From Balanoglossus misakiensis (taxonomy: Eukaryota > Hemichordata), in contig CM082590.2 of NCBI GenBank assembly GCA_040954595.2, positions 7,502,001 to 7,566,000 of the forward strand: a stretch of DNA of 64,000 bases. Reading direction: 5' to 3'. The number at the start of each line of letters is the position of its first letter. The stretch's first letter is position 1. Below, piece after piece: positions 11,761 through 23,207 of the stretch. The notes under the pieces were generated by a model, which was not told the DNA's origin, made no database searches, and saw only the letters and a list, made by a program, of their open reading frames with translations. The position numbers were made by a program, and so were the translations under genes.

Positions 11761-13355
11761 TAAGTTTTCGTCTCAATATTTAAGATTTCTATAATAATAA
11801 CCGCTCGTTGGCGACCGGGGATCGATTGTCAGTCGTGCGCAGGGTTTGTAGAACGGGTTAATTTTACTCTGATTGCCCCAGTAGTGTTAGATCGGGCGCG
11901 TTTTCCGTCGGGTTGACGTCCAGTTTGTAGAAATACTGTCTGTGTATGTACATTGCCATTTTGAAGTTTACAGCGTACGCTTGTTTTTGACGTGAGATCG
12001 TGGCTTAAAACTCAGAATTCCAGAACACGGAAACCATCTATCGGTTCCTGTATGCACACCAGATATGTACTGATATCTTTGGGGAGATTGTCGCAAGCGA
12101 TCTCGACACGGAAACAAAATTTAAAACCACTGGAGTGAGCGCGTCTTGTAGTAAACACGCTCGCACTCTCGTACTATACTATGTGTATGTGTGTGTAAAT
12201 TATTATAGTACGTGTCATAGCGCCTGCTAATTATCTGTGATCGACGTTGCGGTTTTTAACGTTATTCCCAACACAATCGACAACACGGCTTTGCATTGAG
12301 ATACCTTGCCTGATCGCTGGGGTCTTCACAACCGTGGTTGTGTGGAAATCTGTGATCAGATCCTGTTTAGGAAACAGACATTTGATTTGATGAAACACAC
12401 ATAAATGTAAACACGGTATCTGACTGGCTAGTAATGGTTCGCTTGTCAGAATCCTGAATCGTATGATGTCGGCCCCACGGCTGTCCTGTCCATGGGCCCC
12501 TTTTGAGCAAATATTTATCAAAATACTATCACACGCACTTGTAGGTTGTCACTAAATAGAACATAGCTTAGGGGTTATAGCGCGTGTAGCAAATGACCCG
12601 TTTGTTGAAATCGTTATTTTTTCGCATGATTTGAGCGGGGGACGATAATTAAACAAACTGAATGACATAATACCTGCAGATTAAGAATTTTTATGCCCTT
12701 ATTCGTATCAGTGTTGTGGTGTAGGTGAAACGTATCGGCTGTCAAATGTTTTGCTTCTTCAGGAAAACAAACAAATCTCAAGCAATTTTTTTATTGCGTA
12801 CACTAATTATGAGTTAAATGTTGATATAGAAATGGTATATGTGAAAACTAGTGATAATAATTCTCAATAATAATTGAGTTTTGGAGTAAGAGGTTTTGAA
12901 ATGAAACTGGGGAAGGGGGACTTAGTTTAACCCTAATGCTACTGGGTGTCATACCTGTTTAGAGTGTCAAGACCCTTAAATACGTATGTGCCGTTTTTCT
13001 TCTCAAACGTATTTGACTGTCTTGACATGGCTCTCATACGTACTTAGACACACTTGGCAGTTAAAACCCCCTGTAAAATGTACCAAATCATACTGGTTTG
13101 GTTTGAGGGTCTTGTATAGGCCCTACTGATTAACACACACTTGGCAGCCTAACGGGCCTGGGAGCCAGGATTCTAGGCACCCTGGAAATCAAACCAGTTT
13201 CAACTGACTTGGCAGCGTTAGGGTTAATTTTTCTTGTGGCTTATGAATGTAATCTGTATCACAATTCTTGTCAGACATATAAAAATCTTCATGAGATTAT
13301 TCGTAAGCTGAACGACAAAAACGAAAAAATAACAACACTAGCAAAACAAAACCAG

Positions 13356-13447
13356 TTAACCCTTTCGCCACCATGGTTCAGTCCAAACCACTTGTTTTCT
13401 ATGGTGAATTGGACCGCTGAAGAGAGAACCGGGGGTGAAAGGGTTAA
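13356..13447. mobile_element. MITE family A, complete, TTAA-flanked
   Basis: The termini are TTAACCCTTTCGCC and GGTGAAAGGGTTAA. TTAA at each end and a CCCT terminus are the hallmarks of piggyBac-type transposition. The 92-base element is almost wholly palindromic and non-coding. Confidence 0.88.
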
Positions 13448-14401
13448 AACATCGTAAACCGTCAGTAATGTACATATCACTCAGCAAAGATGATGAATAC
13501 AAATTGATGATGTGGGCGGGGGAAAACCACTGAATAATCCAATATGTTGGCCTACTTTTTATCATCAAAAGGTCATTCCCAAACAAAATGTATGCGTGGC
13601 CTAGATTTCTGATATATTTTCACATATCATCTTTTCTCACATAATATGCTTTTTTGAATGTCACCATTTTTTTTGTCCATGGTAACCCACTGCACACATA
13701 CAGAATTTTCTGTTTGTAAAACTTTCAAAATTGTATTGGTTTGAAACAAGAGAGTCTTGTTATTTTGTAATGAGGAAACAAAATTTAAATATAACATTGT
13801 AACTATTATATTATGTCAACAAAATTGTCAAACTGGTAGTTTGCAACAGGTTAACAAAAGTGAGTGAAACATTTGCAATAAAGTAGCAAAAATGCTTAAT
13901 TTCATTTCTGTTGGCAACAAGGTAGCAAAACCAAACAAAGTAGCAGAATTTGAACAAAATATCAAAAACATCCTGTCAATTGACAACTTGTAGCAAAAAT
14001 CAAACACAAATATGCAGCAGTTTAGTCAAAAGTGTATGTAATTGTAAAACATACCTCAATTTGTGTATAATATATTTTATATTTTATGGCAATTTTCAAC
14101 CATTTTTCTTCTCACTTTATATGACAGTGTTGGCAACTTACATGACAGATGAGAATTATACAATCCATGATCTGAGAACCATGAATATTCATTGTGATAA
14201 CAAGTCGTTATCATCAAATTAAATAATACTATTCATACACTTTGCATAAATGAATACTAATATACATGTTGCACTGTGCATCATGCATTGTCTGGTTAAT
14301 TACAATAGATGTAAATAGCTATTGTTTGTTGGAACAGATGTGGTGTGTGATAATGCATGCAGTTGTAAAATTAAAATTATGGTTTATTAATTAATGCCAT
14401 G

Positions 14402-14493
14402 TTAACCCTTTTACCACCATGGTTTGGTTCAATCCATTGTTTTATATGGTTAAGTGGGACCTCTATACTGGGAAACGGGGGTGAAAGGGTTAA
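14402..14493. mobile_element. MITE family A, complete, TTAA-flanked
   Basis: TTAACCCTTTTACCACCATGG at the left (one T longer than typical) and GGTGAAAGGGTTAA at the right bound the copy. Confidence 0.88.
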
Positions 14494-15086
14494 TATTACT
14501 ATAAAATTCCCATATTGCAAATATCTTCAGACCAAAGGAATATATATTTAATTTAAATTTGAAAACTGTTCAGGGTAGATGACATTTAATATAAGCATTG
14601 TACTGAATTTTTTAAAGATAATGGCTTATTTTCAGAGTGATATATTTTTAACTGTTTCATCTGAATAATTTGAAAGACAAATTATTATTTTTTCCGCAAA
14701 AGAATTTAACTGTGATGACAGTCCGTATTTCTGTACTGCATGCAGAAAACATAATTTCAGTGAAAAATTCATAGCAGATTCCAGTAAAAATAGTGAAATT
14801 GTGTGGTGATTGCAGTGAACATGATAAAATTCTGTAGATATTTAGAAAAATAGAATTTCTTCCTGAAATAGTCTCTTGGGGAAAATGAAAATAGTTGCTG
14901 GTACTTTTCTCCATCATTAGTTACAACAGCTGATGTACAAACCACACCTATGTGATTACAATACTTCCATTAATCCCCCAGTGGATGAAACCAGTGGTGT
15001 ATTGAGGATTATTCTGTTATTTTGATGGATTTTTTTTTAACACATACACTGTAATACTTGTTGACTTAGTTGATTTGATGTTATCG

Positions 15087-15319
15087 CAGTGTTTCATTCA
15101 GGATGGTATCAGCAGGGGGGATATGTCCCCCTTAGCCAGAATATTTGAGGGGGATTCCACTCTGCCAAGGGGGGAATGTAATATCTCCAACATGTGAGTG
15201 AGTGACATTATTATAATAATAAGGGGCATTGGTCCCCTCCCCCTTGACAAATTGCTAGGGGGTGCCAACATGTCAACAGGGGGGTGAATCCCCCATCCCC
15301 CCGTATAAATGAAACACTG
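15087..15319. mobile_element. MITE family D, complete
   Basis: The termini are CAGTGTTTCATTC and ATGAAACACTG. Inside are runs of G at the left and C at the right that would pair into a hairpin. Confidence 0.8.
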
Positions 15320-15484
15320 TAAATATTATATCCAACTTGAATTCAATTTTTATAGGGGGTTGGTTGCCTGAACTGCATATGTGCAAATTTTAAGTCTATA
15401 ATTCATTTTAAAAATGTCATCTGCATTGGAGTACCCTGCCAACCAATACCTGTTATTATATCAAGGAAATTCGGAAATGAATAA

Positions 15485-15740
15485 AAAAGTAATAATGTAT
15501 TGTTTGTAATGATGTACAATGTAATACAAAGTAACAATGCATTGTTGGCAATTATGTACAATGTAACAACCACATTGTTTTCAATGATGTACAATGTAAT
15601 ACAAAGTAACAACCACAGTGTTTGAAATGATGTACATTGTAATACAAAGTAACAATGCATTGTTTTGTAATGATGTACAATGTAATACAAAGTATCAACC
15701 ACTTTGTTTGCAATGATACACATTGTAGCAATTTCACTTT
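15485..15740. repeat. 43-44-bp tandem array, about 6 units
   Basis: Units read GTACAATGTAATACAAAGTA then ACAACCACATTGTTT, with variants. The same unit in the opposite orientation forms the array at 50,690-50,990. Confidence 0.85.
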
Positions 15741-16169
15741 GGGTATATTTCTAGCAACTGTGTCCTTTTGGACCCACACCCATAGTCCCAGACAGAACAA
15801 CACCCACCCTGTTTATGAATAATTTTACCATCATTTTAGTGCCGATGGCCTTGGAATGTCAATGCATCGTCTGGTGCATACAGCTTTGCTAGAAAGGACC
15901 GGTATACTCCTAGAGTTTTGGGGGTGATGGGGTAGTAGTGGGAGGGGGGTGTGATTGTTTCTGAAGGAAGAAAAAACGCTGGAGATTTGGAGAGCATCTG
16001 CAGAGGTCAGGGTCAAATTCTTGATGTCCTAGTCAGTTTCATGTTTGTGGTGTGTAATCTAGTGGCCTTGTCAAGGCTTTTAGAAACTGTGTTTGCACTG
16101 TACACTTCACCATAGGGTCAAATGAAAGTTGTTATTTTTTTGCCCATGTCTGGAAAGGGTCCCATTGAA

Positions 16170-16258
16170 CCTACCCAGTCACCACTGTGGTTTGGTCCAA
16201 ATCCTAACATTCTAAGGTAAAGTTGGACCTCTAAAGTGGGGAATGGGGGCAGGTTGAA
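16170..16258. mobile_element. Diverged MITE family A copy
   Basis: GGTTTGGTCCAAATCC and GTAAAGTTGGACCTCTAAAG identify it. Both TTAA ends are mutated. Confidence 0.7.
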
Positions 16259-16552
16259 CTCTCAGTAGCTGTAACCATTAAAAATAATTTCAGGAAGTTA
16301 AATTTAATATGTCATGTGATGTTGTCATTCATAAAAGGTCATTTGAGATATTTTTTAAGGATTTTAATTCTATAAAAAATTTTCCCAGTGTCCTATTCAG
16401 TGTGTCAATAATGTCTTGTTAGACGTGTTCATTATTGTTGATGAATGAATTCTAGTCTTGACTTGAATTCAATTTTCACAGCAATATATAGGTTGTGTCG
16501 ATTGATGAAATACGAGATATTTCATCATGCTTCAGGGATCCAAAAGTGGAAG

Positions 16553-16712
16553 TACAGTCAACCCTTTCTATAGTGGCCAGTCAAGGGACTTTCCTAAACT
16601 GGCTTTTATAGACTCGTGGCCTTTATATAGACAGGTCAATTAATGTACATGTAAATTGCACAGGGACTGTAACAAAGTGGCCACGACATAGAGGTGGTCA
16701 CTTGTATAAACA
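16553..16712. mobile_element. MITE family E, mariner-like, partial
   Basis: TACAGTCAACCCTTTCTATA then AGTGGCCAGTCAAGGGAC is the left end of a TA-flanked family seen complete at 26,663-26,829. The right end is eroded. Confidence 0.7.
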
Positions 16713-16902
16713 GAAATATAAGCACTTATATTCTACAAACTCCAAAATATGTGCAATGGATGGGTAATTCCAGTAGCAGCAACTGTAAATGAGAATGCTT
16801 TTCTCCAAGCCTGTTTTGTCTAACTTGAAAAAAATATAAGCCTTATTTATTCAAATGTTGTTGTTGTTTACCAAGTGCTTGTTGTTGTTTTGCCTCGCAG
16901 AA

Positions 16903-16923
16903 ATGGTAACGATGATAAAATGA
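16903..16923 (+). promoter_or_regulatory. Short uORF overlapping the CTDSPL2 start codon
   Basis: An ATG at 16,903, just inside the first coding exon, opens six sense codons and stops at TGA 16,921-16,923. Its stop overlaps the main ATG (16,920) as ATGA. A second in-frame ATG lies at 16,912. Confidence 0.6.
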
Positions 16924-19900
16924 AGCTACGAAGACGAACTGTGGGAGCGCAAGTGTCGCAGAAAGATGGCCGAACATCGACAGCAAAGGAGATCCAGTCC
17001 CCAGCCACAGTAGTTGGTAGAGGTGGTCGGAAGCGACGTCTGTCAGGGCAGTCAGAGGTAATGTAATTATTTTGTTTATTTTTTATGTATCTATTTACTT
17101 GTTTGTTTTTGTTTATTTATTTATTTATCAATTAATTAATTTATTTATTTATTTACTTACTTTACTTTCCTACACATATGTATTTATTTCTCTATGTATT
17201 TACTTATTTGCTTATCTTATTTATTAATTTATCTATTTACTTGTTTGTTTTTGTTTATTTATTTATTTATTTATTTACTTACTTACTTTACGTACCTACA
17301 CTTATGTATTTATTTCTCTATGTATTTACTTATTTGCTTATCTTATTTATTTATTTATCTATTTACTTATTTTTTTGTATATGTTTATTTGTTTATCGAT
17401 TTATTGCATTTTCTGTGCACAAACTGTGTGTTTAATTATTTGTCTGGTTACTTATTTGTTTTAAATGAAAAACATCTATGAAGATGAACGTGAACTGAAA
17501 ATTTTCGTTTTGTTATTGCAGGAGAAAGATGATGAGGAGGCAAAGCCTGGTTTGTTCACATCAATAAAGAAATTCATCTGGTCAACTCCGAAAACAGTGA
17601 GTATCAAGGGTTGATTTTTGATGTAACAGATATTATCATTGGCTGGTTCTGGTCATTCTTGAACATGGAAGCCAATCAAAACCTAGGATGCATAATATTG
17701 TTCATCAGAATTCTGTCTTGGAGCACACATTGTGAAACAGTTCTCCACATTTGCATATGAAATTTGGATAACAGGCTTGTCCACATGTTTCTATGACAAC
17801 CACAGGACTCGCAGCCAATCAAAACTGTCGATAGACAATTTTAGTCATCATAATTCTTGTCTTGGCGAAAAAATTGTGAAACCGCGAAGCAACATATCTG
17901 CATATGAAATTTGGATGACAGGCTTGTCCATATACCTGTGTCACAAATCTTGTTTCTATGACAACCACAGGACACACAGACACCGACAAGAAAGAGGCGG
18001 CGAAGGAACGAGTGTAATAACTCCGACGACGACACGTTGATCTCGTCGACACCGGTTCTGAACAACAACACGATAAAGAAAAGCAAAGTGCCCAACGGCA
18101 AAGCAGTGACGCAGACCAAACCGCAGGAAAATGGCTGCCCGGAGACGCCCACGGAATCAAGTAGCCAAGGTAACCAAATCACTTTCTCTGCTGTTCTGGG
18201 GAGCCTCTTACTCTAAGCTACAACGTGATTGGTCAATTCAGTGCTGATGCTGACTCAGCTAAGGAGTCGTTCATTCATCTGTGACATGATTGGTCAATGT
18301 TTTACCATTCGTTACCACTCTAAGGAGCCTTGTCTTTCTATCAATCTGATTGGTTAATAGTTTTTCAACAATTACTGGCCTAAGAAGAATTTTTACTTTC
18401 TTTTATGTTAGTGAATGAAGCGTTACCTAATGAAAATAATGTATTTTATGTGATTGTTTTCCAGCTGCTAAGAAAAGTGGAGTTATAACGACCGATGACC
18501 AAACTGTCGGCAGTCCACCTCGTACATCACTACTCGGGACAATCTTCTCTCCTGTATTTCAATTCTTTGGCCATAATGGTAATTAGCATATTCATTTAAA
18601 ATTGAACACTTTCTCGCTGCATAAATGTTGCAAAAATTATATTGGGTTAACCCCTTCACCACCGTGGTTTGGTCCAACTCCGTTGTTTTCTATGGAAAGG
18701 CTGGACCTCTTTACATGGAATTGGGGGTTGAAAGGATTGGACACTAGGAAATTGACAACAATTAAAGTATATATATTAGTGTCTATGTACAGTAACGGTA
18801 TTCATGTCTTCAGCAATTTCAGAAAACAAAGAAAACCTTGACAACGTGGCCCTCCGACTTGACCTGGACAATGTCGCCATGGAGACAGATGATGTCTTTC
18901 AATCAGATGATGCTATCGAATCAACATCAGCTGTTGCCAATGGCAACCTTGGAGCAGGGGACGCACCCTTAGCAACCAATGCTGCACTAGCTACAGGCAG
19001 TACTATATATCCGTCATCCACAGGTTTGTTGTCAATCACTTTAATCTTTCATATTTTTTAAAATAGAAATTTCTTCCAGGGATCTCCCCAGGCTGGTTGG
19101 CAGTGGTCGGGCCCCCCCCCCCCCCCCCAGCACTCAAGTGAAAATACTAGCAGACAAAGCCTGCCAGCAGGCACTATTCCAGTACTCCAGTCTATTGTCT
19201 CATTCTGATACATGTTGGCAGTGTTTTTGATATACTGTAGAACACTTTATTTTCGCGAGTCAAAATTTTCGCGATATCGAGAGAGGCCACTGTTTCACGA
19301 GTATTAATTTTTGTGCTGTCTTATATCATTCACTGCATCGTTATCTTCAAAAACAATTTACGCTACTTTTTATATTCACACTATTTTGGCTCTCGCGTAT
19401 TTCGCGGAAATTTATTGCTCGCGAAAATTAAGTGTTTTACAGTTAATATTCTTGTATAATTTTACAGAAAATAACTCAAATTGTCAGTTTAAATTCTGTT
19501 ATCGATTTTAAAACGTAAATAATTCTTTGTAATTCAGCTGCGAACGGCGACAGTGAAAGCGCCAACTGCGAGGAAGAGAACAGCGCCCTCTGTTGCCACT
19601 ATACGCCCGAAGTCGTCGTCGGGGCCGCGGCCAACTACAGCAGCAACTGCAACGTGTCGCTGCAAGCGGCGGAGAACGGCGGCGTGGAGGGTGTGCCGCA
19701 GACGGAGACGGGAATGGTGCCGGTCGTGGAAGGGGAGGAGGAGGTGCAGCAGTGTGCCGGGGACGAGGAATGGGAGACGTTCGATTTGTAAGTGATTTTC
19801 CCACACTTACCTACTTACCAGTTGCAACTATCTACATTCGAACCTGTCTATAGTGGCCAGTCAAGGGAATTTTCTAAAATGGCCTTTATAGACAGGTTAT

Positions 19901-21205
19901 ACACAGGTCAATTAATGCACACTGTAAGTTGCACAGGGACTGTAACAAAGTGGCCACTAACACAGGTTTGACTGTACATACAAATTGCACAGGGACTGTA
20001 ACAAAGTAACGTTCGATTTGTATGTGGTTTTTCCAAACATACCTACTTACCATGTGCCCTCTAACAGACATAATTTTAAAACGTTTTGAGTCATTTTGAG
20101 GATTTGCAGAACTTTCTCTGAGTCTGCCCTATACATTTTCACGTAGTGTGGATAATTTTCTTGAGTCACCAGTGAGTTTGTTGAGTCAGTGGCGGGTCAT
20201 ATGGGCTTAGAGGGACCACTGCTTCTTACCAGTTGCACCTATTACAGGTGAACCTGTCTATAGTGGCCAGTCAAGGGACTTTCCTAAACTGGCATTTATA
20301 GACAGGTCGATTAATGCACATGTAAATTACACAGGGACTAAAACAAAGTGGCCTCACAGACTTACTGTAAAATGGAATTTTCGCAAATATCAACAGAGGT
20401 GACTATTTCACAACGATTAAACTTTGCATTCTATTGTACACATTGCCCTTTGTCGACTATTTATTATTGCGGTTTTTTTTTTGGCTCTCACGAAGTTCGT
20501 GAAATGTCCCATTTTACACTATCTACTTACAAGTTGCAGTAACACACCATTGTACAAGGGTGTCTGTTACTATCACTCAGCGCTGTGCAATAATATGTTT
20601 TCTTTGCTTCCAGGTATTATTTTATCACACATCCGCCGCCATTACCGGAGTCTGAAATGAACAGAGCCCCAGTCTTGCCACTGAAGACAAGAAGTTCACC
20701 TGAATATACTTTAGTTTTAGATTTAGTAAGTCACTCTAACCCTTTTCTGTAATGGTTGAGTCCAACCCCATTGTTTCCTATGGTGAAGTTGGATCTCTAA
20801 AGCAGGAAATGGGGGTGGGAAGTGTTAAATCTTTCCAACTATGGGCTGTTTTCTGAGTGTGTTTAAGAGTTAAAGAATCAAACATTGAAAATGGATGTTA
20901 TTTTTGCCTCTCACAGGATGAAACCCTTGTACACTGTAGTTTATACGAATTAGAAGATGCAAATCTTACATTCCCTGTCGTGTTCAAAGATACAACTTAT
21001 CAGGTGAGTGAAAAATTAAGCGATATTATTTGATCAAGGGTTCTATTGATTTGAAAGTTTTCAGCTCAGTTTTTAGGTTCCGTTTGGTATATATATACGA
21101 TGGGACCTTATGGGATTGGTTGGGTCTGTATGTATGTATACATGTATGCAGTATGTATGTGTGTATGTATGTATGTATGTGTGTATGTATTTATGTATGT
21201 ACATG

Positions 21206-21239
<34 letters not shown>

Positions 21240-23207
21240 TGTATGTATGGACCTTGCTATCCCAATCTTATATATGAACCAGCCTGTTTCTCCTCATTTG
21301 AGACCTGACCACCCCCATCTTATAAATGACTCTGTCTTGTTTCAATTTCTTCCTCAGGTATTCGTTAGGACAAGGCCGTTTTTCAGAGAATTCCTGGACA
21401 GAGTTTCCCAATTGTATGAAGTCATCTTGTTCACCGCATCCAAGAAAGTCTATGCTGACAAGCTTTTCAATCTTCTGGATCCGCAGAAGAAATGGGTCAA
21501 GTATGTCCCCTCAGTTTTGTACCTTTACACCCCCATGAATATAATGGAAGATCATATCCATAATAGATAATCAGCTGGATTGGTCAACTTTGTATTTGAT
21601 ATAGGGGTGTGATTAACGTGCCCTTTGGGGCAAGGTACAGGTCTGGTGTGAATAAGATTTTGAAAGTTTAAAGTGATATTATCCCTACACTTCAGGTAAA
21701 ACTTAAAGGCCCAGCTTATGTTTGATTTGATTGCCAGGAAATTGCATATTGGATTGAAGGTCTATGGACACCCATGCAAATTTAGCCATGGTTACCATGG
21801 AGAAATGAGATGTAGCCAATGACATATTCGTTTGCCTTAGACATGCCCATATTAGGGCATATATGTAAATTGGAGGTGATTGTATTCGTTTAACTTGAAC
21901 GAAGAATATGACTTAATACAATTCACACCAATACGAAAACCAGGGATTTCTGATCTACGTTTTATATTTTTGCAGATATCGACTGTTTCGCGAACACTGT
22001 GTACAGGTACAAGGCAACTACATCAAAGACTTGACCATTCTCGGCCGAGATCTGTCCAAAGTCATCATCGTGGACAACTCACCACAAGCATTCTGCTATC
22101 AGGTAAAATATCTGCTATTTGTAGTTTCTTATGTTAGGTTTTGTTGAGAGCACTGATCCATGATGGTTGGTGCTGTGACCATTATTTATTCAGTTTCAGT
22201 TGTTTATTTGTTCACTTGCAGCATGTGTTTGATGCACCAAACTTGTTAATTAACAAAAAAGGCCCTGACTGTATGGGCACTTCTTCTCTCCCTTGCCAAG
22301 AACTTTTCAGAAGATAACCAAGATTATGTTTCTTCTACTTTGAAGTGACATGTAGCTGTCTGTTAGATAAAACTCTACAAACCTCATCTGGGTAAAACGG
22401 AGAACCCAACAGTTATATTAACGTACCTCGGATGTGTGGCATAGTTTCCACGATTCTGGCTGTGTTATCTTCAGTCTCAATAGTGTTTCCATCAGTGTGG
22501 TTGATCCATTATACATGACAGGAATCGTATCTTCCTAATCGTGACAAATACAAAAAAATAGAGTTTGAAAATTAATCCAAGACTTAATGATGTGTTGTTA
22601 TCGACAGCTTACCAATGGGATACCGATCGAGAGTTGGTTCAAAGACAAGTCGGACACCGAACTCATGAAACTGGTCCCGTTCTTGGAAAGCATCGTGAGA
22701 CTGGTAAGATTTACATGTACTTTCTGTTGACGTTTGTACCAGACTCTGGACAGACGACAATCATCAGAGCTAGAAAAGATATTTAGGAGTTTATTTCTTT
22801 GTGTTTTGATCAAGGCCTCTTGAGATCATGCTCTCTTAAAATTGAAAAATAATAAGAATTTGGGGTAATCATGCAAAATTTCAAATGAGAGCACAAAATT
22901 GTCTCAAATTTGAAATACAAAATGGCCGCCGGTCTCTGTGTTAACTCTATGGAGAAAAAATGAAAGAAGTGATTTGATATTCAAAATGGCCGCCAGTTGA
23001 AATTTAAAATGGCCGCTAGTTACTGTATAAACTCTATTGAGAAAAATGAAAGGAGTGAACGACGCTGAACAACCTGAGGTGCATACATGAATAAATAATG
23101 TCTTTATTGTGTCTGCTTTGTAACAGAGAAAAGACGTCCGGCCACAAATCCGTGAGAAGTTTCAAGAAAGATATCGGATCCACGAATGGCAACTGCCCCC
23201 AGACTAA
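16920..23207 (+). CDS. CTDSPL2: CTD small phosphatase-like 2 (nuclear Ser/Thr phosphatase)
   Basis: Twelve exons join in frame to about 543 residues: 16920-17057, 17522-17596, 17971-18169, 18465-18578, 18814-19023, 19538-19787, 20614-20725, 20917-21003, 21358-21500, 21976-22102, 22608-22703, 23127-23207. The FCP1/SCP haloacid-dehalogenase phosphatase domain occupies roughly 345-530, with the catalytic DLDET motif at 365-369 split by the exon 7/8 junction. [32 protein letters not shown] and the C-terminal LPPD end are family hallmarks. The first half is low in complexity, basic then acidic, with conserved islands such as [10 protein letters not shown] and [10 protein letters not shown]. The human protein is 466 residues; the extra length is in exons 3, 5 and 6. 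CTDSPL2 dephosphorylates nuclear phosphoproteins, with SMAD and CTD substrates reported. Exon 6 is unusually GC-rich. Exon 3 has alternative acceptors nine bases apart (17,971 or 17,980), both in frame. A likely poly(A) signal AATAAA is at 23,867. Confidence 0.95.
17090..17440. repeat. TTTA-rich low-complexity duplication
   Basis: TTTATTTATTTA-type sequence contains a roughly 115-base block, starting at ATGTATTTATTTCTCTATGT, repeated near 17,178 and 17,303. It lies in CTDSPL2 intron 1; open Tyr/Leu frames are artefacts. Confidence 0.85.
17660..17970. repeat. Tandem duplication spanning the exon 3 acceptor of CTDSPL2
   Basis: The blocks AGCCAATCAAAAC (about 17,670/17,813), GCATATGAAATTTGGAT (17,753/17,900) and TTTCTATGACAACCACAG (17,788/17,953) recur in order at 142-165-base spacing. 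The right copy provides the real acceptor at 17,970. The left copy leaves a decoy acceptor, CCACAG, ending at 17,805. Confidence 0.85.
18185..18365. repeat. Degenerate tandem repeat of about 60 bp with ATTGGTCAAT boxes
   Basis: Three loose copies contain a CTAAGGAG-like segment followed by GATTGGTCAAT or GATTGGTTAAT. The array sits just after the exon 3 donor of CTDSPL2. Confidence 0.5.
18647..18740. mobile_element. MITE family A copy
   Basis: The left end is TTAACCCCTTCACCACC. The right end GTTGAAAGGATTGG is diverged. It lies in CTDSPL2 intron 4. Confidence 0.8.
19232..19445. mobile_element. MITE family C copy
   Basis: TACTGTAGAACACTTTATTT opens it and AAGTGTTTTACAGTTA closes it, in CTDSPL2 intron 5. 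Confidence 0.85.
19777..20060. repeat. Exon 6 end and donor duplicated around a family E MITE
   Basis: ACGTTCGATTTGTAAGTG at 19,777, the exon 6 end plus real donor, recurs as ACGTTCGATTTGTATGTG at 20,009. Both are followed by similar ACCTACTTACCA sequence. Between them lies a family E element (19,836-19,976) plus a fragment of its interior. The second copy keeps a GTATGT donor-like site at 20,020. Confidence 0.85.
19836..19976. mobile_element. MITE family E, mariner-like
   Basis: GAACCTGTCTATAGTGGCCA at the left and ACACAGGTTTGACTGTA at the right match the TA-flanked family. The left end is slightly truncated. Confidence 0.8.
20247..20362. mobile_element. MITE family E, partial
   Basis: GAACCTGTCTATAGTGGCCA through AACAAAGTGGCC resembles the previous copy. 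It abuts a family C remnant on its right. Confidence 0.75.
20363..20521. mobile_element. MITE family C, diverged
   Basis: CTTACTGTAAAATGGAATTT at the left and ATTTTACACTATC at the right are weak termini. The interior GGCTCTCACGAAGTTCG matches family C with decay. Confidence 0.6.
20735..20827. mobile_element. MITE family A, diverged
   Basis: CTAACCCTTTTCTGTAATGG and GGTGAAGTTGGATCTCTAAA show the family. It lies in CTDSPL2 intron 7. Confidence 0.7.
21125..21250. repeat. GTAT tetranucleotide microsatellite
   Basis: Nearly continuous GTATGTATGTAT, with GTGT interruptions, fills part of CTDSPL2 intron 8. Confidence 0.95.
21705..21893. mobile_element. MITE family F, decayed
   Basis: CCATGCAAATTTAGCCATGG and TATGTAAATTGGAGGTGATT match the interior and right side of family F. 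The left terminus CTTAAAGGCCC is degraded. Confidence 0.55.
22917..23060. repeat. Imperfect tandem duplication with AAAATGGCCGCC blocks
   Basis: AAAATGGCCGCC or AAAATGGCCGCT occurs three times, and the flanking AACTCTATGGAGAAAAAATG segment twice. It lies just before the last exon of CTDSPL2. Confidence 0.65.

Larger units (their letters stand above)
11761..16900 (+). other. Presumed 5' intron of CTDSPL2
   Basis: No protein-like frame was recognised. The stretch carries three family A MITEs, a family D MITE, a 43-bp tandem array and a family E MITE. If 11,760 is the donor and 16,900 the acceptor, this is a 5.1-kb intron in the 5' untranslated region. Confidence 0.35.

Noticed and set aside
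17178-17481. Long Tyr/Leu-rich open frames
   Set aside because: They come from the TTTA-rich duplication in CTDSPL2 intron 1.
19508-19853. Arg/Pro-rich open frames on both strands over CTDSPL2 exon 6
   Set aside because: They are other-frame shadows of a GC-rich coding exon whose proper frame joins exons 5 and 7.
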